From Leptospiraceae bacterium (lineage in GTDB: Bacteria; Spirochaetota; Leptospiria; Leptospirales; Leptonemataceae): a stretch of 10,702 nucleotides of DNA. A program made the translations under genes and the position numbers. The stretch is taken from assembly GCA_020440935.1 (NCBI GenBank), contig JAGRNC010000061.1:1-10702 (forward strand), in the 5' to 3' direction. Every line of letters begins with the position of its first letter. Position 1 is the first letter of the stretch. This document shows positions 1 to 5,424 of the stretch, piece by piece. The notes beneath the pieces were generated by a model. That model was not told where the DNA came from and did no database searches. It saw nothing but the letters and a program-made list of their open reading frames with translations.

Positions 1-1253
1 AATCTACTGGAGCGTTCTGGATCCAGCTGTATCGATCCGCCGTGGGCTTCCACAATTCGAGCCACGAGGCTAAGCCCAAGCCCAAATCCGGAAGATTCAG
101 GACGTCTGTAGAAAGGCTCAAAGATTCGCTCTCTTTGTTCCAGGGCAATGCCGGGCCCATTGTCCTGTACGGAAAGAATGGCGAAATCTTTCGATTCAAC
201 GCGGCCAGAGCTGAGCGTCACATTGATGACTCTACCTTCTGCATCTGTATGCCGAATCGAGTTCTCAATCAGGTTTTGCAGAGCCAGACCCATCCGAACC
301 GGATCATGGGCCACCGATACCCTCTCCAAGGATACTTCGATTTGCTGGCTGATGGTAAATCGAGCCACTACTTCTTCTATAGTTCCGGCCAGATCCATGC
401 TGGTCTTCTGCAGACTCTCGTGAAGGCTATTCATTCGCTCATTTTCCAGAACCTCTGTCAGCATCGCATTCATTAGCGAGATTTCCTCGGCCATGTGCCG
501 GGAGTAGCGATTCCTTTCCATGAACTCCAGTGATAGTTTCATCCTGGTCAGCGGCGTACGAATTTCATGACTCACATCTAACAGAAGCTGACGCCGGGCC
601 TCCATCATTTCCTGTACCCTGGATTGCATTGTGTTATACATGCTGGCCAGTTTGCCGAATTCATCCCGCCGGTGCGAATCCATTCTATAGGCAAAGTTTC
701 CATCCGATGTCTCTTTAACCGCTTTCATCATCGCTCCAATAGGGCTGAGTACCCAACGGAGCATAAAGAATCCTCCTGCTACAATGACAGAAAGAATCAG
801 TAGCAGTGGGAAGATAGCCACTGCGCTGTCATGTTCGGAAAAGGAATACTGAATCCAGTAGGTTCCGTTGGCGCGATGGAGCCTGGCGATTAGTTCACCC
901 CGATGCCATTCCATTCGATTGCCCGGTTCATTAAACTCTTCCTCGTCCTGGAATGGGTTGCCAGAAATCATATTGAAGGCAGTGGATATGGGATAGAGGG
1001 AGCGCGTCTGTGTTGTAAAAGCGATTCGAATCCCGTGCGATTTTGCGATCTTCTGGGCTTCTTCCTGGCGCGGCGGTTCTCCCAGGCGCAGCACAAGCGA
1101 TTCCAGTAGGTATTCAACGGCATGACGGACTTTAATTTCTTCCCGGTCCGGTCGTGCTATGCGAAAGAAACCGAACGTTGCCATGTTCAGCAATATCCCT
1201 GTGACCAGAAATACACCCAGAAGTTTGACAAATATGGAACGGTGCCTTCGCAT
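1..1253 (-). CDS. Sensor histidine kinase, C-terminus cut by window edge
   Basis: Membrane-bound sensor kinase that should autophosphorylate on a histidine and pass the phosphate to the response regulator encoded just upstream. My translation gives 417 codons with no stop before the left edge. Order seen: short basic N-terminus, membrane segment at about residues 8-30, periplasmic sensor region of about 115 residues, second membrane segment at about 146-168, HAMP linker at about 165-215, H-box DVSHEIRTPL with His229, N-box QNLIENSIRHT (327-331 core), G1 DNGPG (364-368), F-box FEPFYR (379-383) and G2 GFGLGLSL (389-396). All ATPase motifs are intact, so only the last few residues should be missing. 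The ATG at 1253-1251 directly follows the regulator TAA, and GGGGA inside the regulator's end serves as ribosome binding site. The topology and gene order match the EnvZ/CpxA class. No similarity in the sensor region allows the signal to be named. Confidence 0.95.
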   Translation of the reverse strand, partial: MRRHRSIFVKLLGVFLVTGILLNMATFGFFRIARPDREEIKVRHAVEYLLESLVLRLGEPPRQEEAQKIAKSHGIRIAFTTQTRSLYPISTAFNMISGNPFQDEEEFNEPGNRMEWHRGELIARLHRANGTYWIQYSFSEHDSAVAIFPLLLILSVIVAGGFFMLRWVLSPIGAMMKAVKETSDGNFAYRMDSHRRDEFGKLASMYNTMQSRVQEMMEARRQLLLDVSHEIRTPLTRMKLSLEFMERNRYSRHMAEEISLMNAMLTEVLENERMNSLHESLQKTSMDLAGTIEEVVARFTISQQIEVSLERVSVAHDPVRMGLALQNLIENSIRHTDAEGRVINVTLSSGRVESKDFAILSVQDNGPGIALEQRERIFEPFYRRPESSGFGLGLSLVARIVEAHGGSIQLDPERSSR

Positions 1254-1949
1254 TTATTTCCCCGGTAAGAACAAATATCCTGCGCCCCGAACAGTGCGAA
1301 TAAAGCGCGGCTCCTCCGCTGAATCTCCAAGCTTTTGTCGAATTCGGCTTATGAGAATATCAATCGTGCGGTTAAAAGGCTCGAACTCCTCTCCGTGAAG
1401 AATTTCCGTTAGCTGATCTCTAGACAAAACGATTCCTGCATTCCTGGCAAGGCTGTAAAGGATGTCAAATTCCATGGCCGTTAACTTTAACTCCAGATCG
1501 GCCAGTGTTGCCATTCGAGAGCGTGCATCCAGTTGGAGATCTCCAAACACCAGTTTCTGCCCGGCTTGATCCAGGCTCGACACCGTTCTTTCGGCGCGCC
1601 GCAGCAGCGCCCGCATGCGCGCTATAAGCTCTCTAGGTTCGAATGGTTTGGACATATAGTCATCGGCGCCAAGTTCCAGGCCTACCACTCGATCCGTCAT
1701 CTCTCCTCTGGCCGTGAGCATAATAACGGGAATATCGCTTACGTCGCGAATCTTGCGAAGAACAGAAAAGCCATCTTCTTCCGGAAGCATCACATCCAGA
1801 ATGACCAGATCTGCGCCGCCCTGCTTGAGGCGCTCGAGGGCCCGGGAAGGGCTGGAAAAGGCATGCGTGCGGTATTCGAACCCCGCAAGGTACTCACGAA
1901 GTAGCTCGGTAATTTTTTGATCGTCTTCAATGAGAAGGATGGATTTCAT
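1254..1949 (-). CDS. OmpR/CpxR-family response regulator
   Basis: Two-component transcription factor of 231 residues, the usual length for the OmpR/PhoB class. The receiver domain (about 1-120) shows the acidic pocket E8-D9-D10, the phosphoacceptor Asp52 in ILDVMLP, Thr79 in MLTA and Lys101 in the KPF motif. The winged-helix DNA-binding domain (about 131-229) shows the recognition-helix region RTIDILISRIRQKLGD and the wing FIRTVRGAGYLF. The start is supported by GGAAG a few bases upstream. The gene is preceded by a Spy/CpxP-like gene with a 74-base gap and abuts its kinase gene, so the three probably form one operon. Known OmpR-family regulators bind tandem direct repeats about 10-11 bases apart; such repeats lie upstream of the first gene (see 2513-2541). 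Calling it CpxR is an inference from neighbourhood, not from residue-level evidence. Confidence 0.96.
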   Translation of the reverse strand: MKSILLIEDDQKITELLREYLAGFEYRTHAFSSPSRALERLKQGGADLVILDVMLPEEDGFSVLRKIRDVSDIPVIMLTARGEMTDRVVGLELGADDYMSKPFEPRELIARMRALLRRAERTVSSLDQAGQKLVFGDLQLDARSRMATLADLELKLTAMEFDILYSLARNAGIVLSRDQLTEILHGEEFEPFNRTIDILISRIRQKLGDSAEEPRFIRTVRGAGYLFLPGK

Positions 1950-1989
1950 ATTCTTCCGAAAGGTAAGCTCACCAGCGCAGATGAAAGAT

Positions 1990-2012
1990 CGGACCCGGCT
2001 GGGCCGGATCCG
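1990..2012 (-). terminator. Intercistronic stem-loop, possible attenuator
   Basis: In the gap between the Spy-like gene and the regulator gene, 1990-1999 and 2003-2012 form a 10-pair stem with a three-base loop. In minus-strand RNA the only imperfect pair is a G-U wobble, whereas plus-strand RNA would have a C-A mismatch, so the structure suits the minus transcript. The downstream tract (AUCUUUCAUCU) is only moderately U-rich. It may partly terminate, or stabilise the upstream message, so that the periplasmic protein is made in excess over the regulator. Function is inference. Confidence 0.4.
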
Positions 2013-2023
2013 TTCTTTGAGTT

Positions 2024-2482
2024 CTATTGTTCGAATCGATCTCTGAACTTACCCATAAGCTCTGCTGCTTCCTGTCGCTGCTCTTCATTGAGCAATGAAT
2101 GGAATTCCGACAGCTTGCTGACCAGTGTCATGCGAAAATTATGCAGGTCCTTCTCGCTTCTGTCCGCCAAAGAATTCAGCGCGGCTTCATCGAATTTCTG
2201 GTTTTTGAACTGGTTTTCCAATTCTGCTGCCATTTCTTTTCGATGGGACCGCATGGTTTTCGCGGATTCGATTATCTCCAGGGTCAATTCCCTGGTGCGC
2301 TCTTGTTGACCCTCATCGAGGTCCAGCTTATCGGAAATCCGATCCGCAATTCTCTCGGCCATCTCGGCGGGGCGATCGGCGTCATGCCAGCTATGCCGAT
2401 GGCATGCACCCACCAGCCCGAAAGTGAGCAGTCCCAGAGCGGCCACCATGAATCGTCGGCGGTGTTTAAAGAATCGTCTCAT
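2024..2482 (-). CDS. Spy/CpxP-like periplasmic lipoprotein (LTxxQ type)
   Basis: A 152-residue secreted helical protein. The basic N-terminus (MRRFFKHRRR), hydrophobic stretch 11-25 and VGAC ending at Cys27 look like a lipoprotein signal. The mature protein is almost entirely charged helix with two segments that resemble the repeated LTxxQ motif of the Spy/CpxP/CnrX-like family: LDLDEGQQ at 53-60 and LNEEQ at 131-135. In that family such proteins act as chaperones or inhibitors of the cognate sensor kinase, or as metal sensors. Here the gene is first in a unit with an OmpR-type regulator and kinase, which supports that role. Right after the lipid-anchored Cys comes the His-rich stretch CHRHSWHD, which could bind metal. 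The start is supported by AGGAG seven bases before the ATG. Family assignment is fairly sure; the signal is unknown. Confidence 0.82.
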   Translation of the reverse strand: MRRFFKHRRRFMVAALGLLTFGLVGACHRHSWHDADRPAEMAERIADRISDKLDLDEGQQERTRELTLEIIESAKTMRSHRKEMAAELENQFKNQKFDEAALNSLADRSEKDLHNFRMTLVSKLSEFHSLLNEEQRQEAAELMGKFRDRFEQ

Positions 2483-2512
2483 TGTTATCTCCTGAGATTT
2501 GATGGATTCAGA

Positions 2513-2541
2513 GTAACCCGGCTGTGTAAACGGACGGTTAA
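2513..2541. promoter_or_regulatory. Candidate OmpR/CpxR-type binding repeats
   Basis: The 153-base divergent spacer 2483-2635 contains GTAAC (2513-2517), GTAAA (2526-2530) and GTTAA (2537-2541), the last two 11 bases apart in the same orientation. CpxR is known to bind two GTAAA-type half sites about one helical turn apart. The site lies 44-59 bases upstream of the Spy-like start codon. A further pair CTAAC (2562-2566, 2570-2574) lies nearer the EAL gene. Autoregulation of the operon, and possibly control of the EAL gene, is inference. I could not place convincing -35/-10 boxes in either direction. Confidence 0.35.
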
Positions 2542-2635
2542 CAGATGCTCAAATTATGTTTCTAACGCACTAACCGGGCCAGTATTCGGTTTTTCTTGCG
2601 AATTTCTTCAAGTCTTACACTTTGGAATCTGAGAC

Positions 2636-3400
2636 ATGGAAGCAGAAAGATTTACTCCACTGGGCTGCCGGGCCTGTCTGGACGGAGCCGGTCTTGGTTT
2701 TGAGTTCAAAATGGCCTTTCAGCCCATCGTTCGTATGAGCGACAAATCAATATACGCTCAGGAGGCGCTCTGTCGCGGACCCAATGGCGAGGGAGCAGGA
2801 ACTGTCCTTTCGCAGCTAAACAGCGAAAATCTTTATCGGTTCGATCAGGCAGCCCGCGTACGTGCCATCGAAACGGCAGCGCGGGTGGGCGTCTCAACGA
2901 GGCTTAGTATCAACTTCCTGCCCAATGCGGTGTATCGTCCGGAGACCTGTATCCGGGCCACACTGGAAGCCGCCGAGCAGTTTCAATTTGAGCACAGTCG
3001 TTTAATTTTCGAGGTGAGTGAAACGGAACAGATTACCGAGCCAGCGCACTTGATTGGAATTCTCCGCGAATACCAGAACCAGGGTTTTCTTACTGCGCTG
3101 GACGATTTCGGTTCGGGCTACTCGGGTCTGAAACTCCTTACCCGATTTCAACCAGACATTGTAAAGCTTGACCGGGAACTTCTTTCAAATGTGCACGAGA
3201 ATCCGCCGGGCCAGAAGATTCTGCGCAATCTGGTGAGCATGGCATCCGATCTAGATATTACTCTTGTTGCTGAAGGTGTAGAGAGAAGAGAAGAAGCAAC
3301 GGTGCTTCTGGACCTGGGTATCGATTTGTTTCAGGGCTACCTGCTGGCAAGGCCGGCATTGGAATCCGAACCCACAGTGGATTTCGCATGGAACAATTAG
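2636..3400 (+). CDS. Single-domain EAL c-di-GMP phosphodiesterase
   Basis: A 254-residue cytoplasmic protein made of one EAL domain (about 22-245), predicted to hydrolyse cyclic di-GMP to pGpG. The catalytic signature looks complete: E43-A-L-C-R47 (the ExLxR motif), Asn93 in SINFLPN, Glu126 in FEVSE, D156-D157 in LDDFGSGYSG, Lys177 in VKLDREL, Glu213 in AEGVE and Gln233 in FQGYLLARP. The short N-terminus carries a Cys pair, C11-R-A-C14, right before the domain. No sensor, receiver, GGDEF or membrane segment is attached, so input must come from the Cys pair, a partner protein or expression level. It is divergent from the envelope-stress operon and shares its upstream spacer. The ATG at 2636 has a GGAA about eight bases upstream. 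The EAL assignment and likely activity are confident; the target process is unknown. Confidence 0.95.
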   Translation: MEAERFTPLGCRACLDGAGLGFEFKMAFQPIVRMSDKSIYAQEALCRGPNGEGAGTVLSQLNSENLYRFDQAARVRAIETAARVGVSTRLSINFLPNAVYRPETCIRATLEAAEQFQFEHSRLIFEVSETEQITEPAHLIGILREYQNQGFLTALDDFGSGYSGLKLLTRFQPDIVKLDRELLSNVHENPPGQKILRNLVSMASDLDITLVAEGVERREEATVLLDLGIDLFQGYLLARPALESEPTVDFAWNN

Positions 3401-3483
3401 GTTCCGCGCATTCCGGCTGCAAGAGTATATCGAACCGTACGGATTACGTGAAAAGCGATAGAATGTGATACCGCAAGACGGAG

Positions 3484-3517
3484 TCCAACAGGCTAAGCGT
3501 GAACTTAGCCTGTTGGA
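3484..3517. terminator. Strong hairpin between convergent genes
   Basis: A perfect 14-pair inverted repeat (3484-3497 with 3504-3517) and a six-base loop lie between the EAL stop (3400) and the convergent lipoprotein stop (3553). Neither side has a T-run, so it is not a textbook intrinsic terminator. Its place between two converging genes favours a bidirectional terminator or 3'-end stabiliser. The rest of 3401-3552 shows nothing else I can name. Confidence 0.55.
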
Positions 3518-3552
3518 GCCAAATCAGACGTTTGGCCATTGAGATTCCATGC

Positions 3553-4224
3553 CTATTCGGCCGGTTTGATTTCCAGAATGTCCGCCTTGAGTCCGCCGTA
3601 CAGCTCGCTGGCTCGTTTGATCTTAACGAGATATACTTTACGTTCCAGTCCATCGATCTGCTCCTGCATATCGTCTGGATACGTTCCAACGAGGGAAAAC
3701 TGATAACCATCAGGATCGCGAAAATAGGCGATATTGGTTCCGTCGTCCTTCTTGGTTGTGTTACTGAATTTTGCGCGAACGGTGTATTCCTTTCCAAAGC
3801 CTTCCTTTCCATCCAGGAATGGAATTCGCATGGAATTTTCCGGAGCTTCCATGGATGTCCCGACAACGGATCCTTCCAGATCGGCAACATCGATTAGCTG
3901 CGCTTTTGGGTATTTCCCGCCCTCGGTCACTGTGAATTTATACATGTACTCCGAGCCCGGATCCAGATTGTAGATCTTTGGTTTCAGTTCATCGCTGTAA
4001 TAGACGCTGAGATATTTGCCGTCATCGTCCTGCGCCCATACGTAACTTCGGTCGCCCGAAGTGTAGAACACATTCTTATGTTCCAGGGTCAGCACGTGTT
4101 CCTTTCCAACTTCTTTGTCGCCTGCATCGATGATTGGGGCTAGTTTTGTGCCCTCCGACTTCATTCCGCACGCTGCGATGAGGGCAACCATAGCGATGGA
4201 TGCCGTAGCGAGAATTCGATTCAT
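3553..4224 (-). CDS. Unrecognised lipoprotein with internal duplication
   Basis: A 223-residue protein with a clear lipoprotein signal: MNR, hydrophobic stretch 4-16, then LIAAC with Cys19 as the lipid-bearing residue. I do not recognise the family. The mature part looks like two copies of one unit, about residues 39-114 and 143-220. Shared landmarks are GKE (40-42 and 144-146), a DDDG/DPDG turn (66-69 and 170-173), a following aromatic-Leu-Ser or Phe-Ser strand, and a late Y-x-x-K strand (93-96 and 198-201 region). The alternating hydrophobic pattern suggests mostly beta structure, perhaps OB-like, but that is inference. The start is firm: GGAGG lies five bases before the ATG. It is transcribed alone, away from the OsmC gene and toward the EAL gene. 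It should sit at the inner or outer membrane facing the periplasm or outside. No function can be stated. Confidence 0.88.
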   Translation of the reverse strand: MNRILATASIAMVALIAACGMKSEGTKLAPIIDAGDKEVGKEHVLTLEHKNVFYTSGDRSYVWAQDDDGKYLSVYYSDELKPKIYNLDPGSEYMYKFTVTEGGKYPKAQLIDVADLEGSVVGTSMEAPENSMRIPFLDGKEGFGKEYTVRAKFSNTTKKDDGTNIAYFRDPDGYQFSLVGTYPDDMQEQIDGLERKVYLVKIKRASELYGGLKADILEIKPAE

Positions 4225-4244
4225 TGTTTCCTCCAGGGGGTCTG

Positions 4245-4260
4245 GGGCGTTGAAACGCCC
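4245..4260 (-). promoter_or_regulatory. Hairpin in lipoprotein 5' leader
   Basis: GGGCGT and ACGCCC form a six-pair GC-rich stem with a four-base loop, 20 bases upstream of the lipoprotein start codon and close to its ribosome binding site. A weaker CCAG/CTGG pairing next to it touches the Shine-Dalgarno GGAGG. A translational or mRNA-stability role is possible. On the minus strand the stem is preceded, not followed, by a T-run, so it is not a terminator for the lipoprotein transcript; on the plus strand it is followed by A's. Confidence 0.3.
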
Positions 4261-4444
4261 AAAAAGTTTTCGTGGATTGGATTCGCTTTCTCTGATGTGT
4301 CAACCGGTTTAAGAAAATAGGCCCGAATAGTTGCGCAATGGTGCCCCAATGAACCGATTTGTCTGCTTTCTCGTCTAAGCAAGTTGCGGCTGATTGAAAG
4401 CAACCTTCTTTAACGGTGTTTTCCAGCAACATAGGGTTGCGGGG

Positions 4445-4458
4445 CATGGTATACCATG
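4445..4458. promoter_or_regulatory. 14-base perfect palindrome, candidate operator for OsmC gene
   Basis: CATGGTATACCATG is a perfect palindrome centred about 58 bases upstream of the OsmC ATG. Weak promoter-like boxes TTGCGG (4437-4442) and CATTAT (4461-4466) flank it with an 18-base spacer, so the palindrome would occupy the spacer, where repressors or MerR-type activators often act. A nearby short stem GCAAC/GTTGC lies at 4426-4440. The rest of the 4225-4508 divergent spacer shows no gene I can support. Regulator unknown; function inferred. Confidence 0.35.
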
Positions 4459-4508
4459 GCCATTATCGATAGCGTTGACCGCCGGCCCGTGCCATTGAAT
4501 CGTTGTCT

Positions 4509-4916
4509 ATGCAGGTAAAACTCGATTACAAAGGCAAAATGAAGATGTCCACGGTGAACGACCGGGGGCATGAAATCCTGATGGATACCTACGAAAAATC
4601 CGGCGGAGATGACAGCGCACAGACTCCAAAAGAGGCGGTGCTATCCGGACTGGCCGGCTGTACGGCGATGGACATCATCGGTATACTCCGCAAAATGCGC
4701 ATCGACGTAGAATCAATGCGAATCGAAGTTGAAGCGGAACAGACCGACGATCATCCAAAAGTCTTCAAACAGATCAAGATGCGCTACATTTTCAGCAAAG
4801 GGGCAGATCCGGAAAAAGTGGAGCGCGCAGTTAAGCTTTCGCAAGATCAGTACTGCGGCGTTTCGGCGATGCTAAAGAAATCCGCTGATCTGAGCTACGA
4901 AATAATCTACGAATAG
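4509..4916 (+). CDS. OsmC/Ohr-family redox protein
   Basis: A 135-residue cytoplasmic protein of the OsmC superfamily, whose characterised members (Ohr, OsmC) reduce organic hydroperoxides with two cysteines. Both cysteines are visible: Cys51 in GLAGCTAMD and Cys116 in YCGVSAML, the usual spacing. The N-terminal KLDYKGKMK strand and the central helix KEAVLSGLAGC fit the fold, and length matches the family. It looks closer to the broad YhfA-like branch than to Ohr itself, so substrate is uncertain. I chose the ATG at 4509; a TTG two codons upstream (4503) is in frame. Neither has a convincing Shine-Dalgarno sequence, so initiation may be weak or the message nearly leaderless. It is monocistronic, divergent from the lipoprotein and convergent with the 5026-5424 gene; the 109-base convergent gap holds no clear terminator. 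Confidence 0.92.
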   Translation: MQVKLDYKGKMKMSTVNDRGHEILMDTYEKSGGDDSAQTPKEAVLSGLAGCTAMDIIGILRKMRIDVESMRIEVEAEQTDDHPKVFKQIKMRYIFSKGADPEKVERAVKLSQDQYCGVSAMLKKSADLSYEIIYE

Positions 4917-5025
4917 CCGGCTTGTTCCAGGCAGGCGAATGAATTGTTGCTATTGATGTCGGGCAAGTTGGCCTCGACCTCGACCGCGGGCACTTCGCAT
5001 GGCCTCGCATTCATTTCGAATCCAT

Positions 5026-5424
5026 TCAGCGATTTGAAAAGAGCTGTGCATATTTGGGGGCAAGCCGATCGGCCCAGCGCTCGGTATAGAATTGACTGTG
5101 CTTGTCTGGACGAAAGGCTACGCTCCAAAGACTCGGTATTCCGATTACGAAAAGATAGAGCGGACCCAGCAGTCGGCTCTGAATGGAATGCCCGTATTCG
5201 TGGGACCAGGACTGGAAGTATTTTCCTCCAAGCAAAACGCGGCCCAGCGATACGCCTGTGCGGGCAGGCATGAGCGGGCAATCCTCTACGATAATGCAGT
5301 GGCCCGGAACAATGCGCGATCGGGCGCCGCCAATCAGGTTGAATGCGGCCAGCAAAAGGCCGATGGCCGTTTGTAAGATGCACCAGGAGTAGTCTAGAGT
5401 CAGGATGAGCATTCTCTCAGCCAT
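5026..5424 (-). CDS. Small membrane protein with HExxH motif, putative metalloprotease
   Basis: A 132-residue protein with a hydrophobic N-terminal segment (about 12-32) and a second hydrophobic patch (about 88-100). Between them is HEYGH (75-79), the HExxH zinc signature of gluzincin/metzincin-type peptidases, followed by Glu115 in TERWAD, a plausible third zinc ligand 36 residues on. Only these motifs support a peptidase; the chain is short and no substrate is evident. The start ATG (5424-5422) shares one base with the amidase stop (TGATG arrangement), implying translational coupling. A TTG one codon earlier is possible but less likely. Being tied to a cell-wall amidase it may help in envelope remodelling or amidase maturation, which is inference. 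The family may exist in databases as an uncharacterised protein. Confidence 0.75.
   Translation of the reverse strand: MAERMLILTLDYSWCILQTAIGLLLAAFNLIGGARSRIVPGHCIIVEDCPLMPARTGVSLGRVLLGGKYFQSWSHEYGHSIQSRLLGPLYLFVIGIPSLWSVAFRPDKHSQFYTERWADRLAPKYAQLFSNR

Noticed and set aside
42..476. Plus-strand open frame of 144 codons
   Set aside because: Antisense to the histidine kinase catalytic domain, whose motifs are all present on the minus strand.
2572..2596. AACCG/CGGTT stem followed by TTTCTT upstream of the EAL gene
   Set aside because: Only five pairs with a ten-base loop and an interrupted T-run; too weak to call an attenuator.
2099..2632. Plus-strand open frame of 177 codons
   Set aside because: Antisense to the Spy/CpxP-like gene and running through the divergent spacer; no domain, no ribosome site.
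3444..3890. Minus-strand open frame of 148 codons
   Set aside because: Shadow of the lipoprotein gene in another frame; it also runs through the strong hairpin at 3484-3517.
4917..5025. Possible terminator or remnant gene in the OsmC/HExxH convergent gap
   Set aside because: Only an imperfect, widely spaced inverted repeat (4936-4944 with 5009-5018) and an 8-base direct repeat TGGCCTCG; no stem with a T-run and no recognisable protein.
4907..5383. Minus-strand open frame of 158 codons overlapping the HExxH gene
   Set aside because: Composition is typical of a shadow frame. Its tail after 5030 could be read as a -1 frameshifted C-terminus of the HExxH protein (near CTCTTTTCAAA), but the HExxH frame already ends naturally after its last conserved motif.
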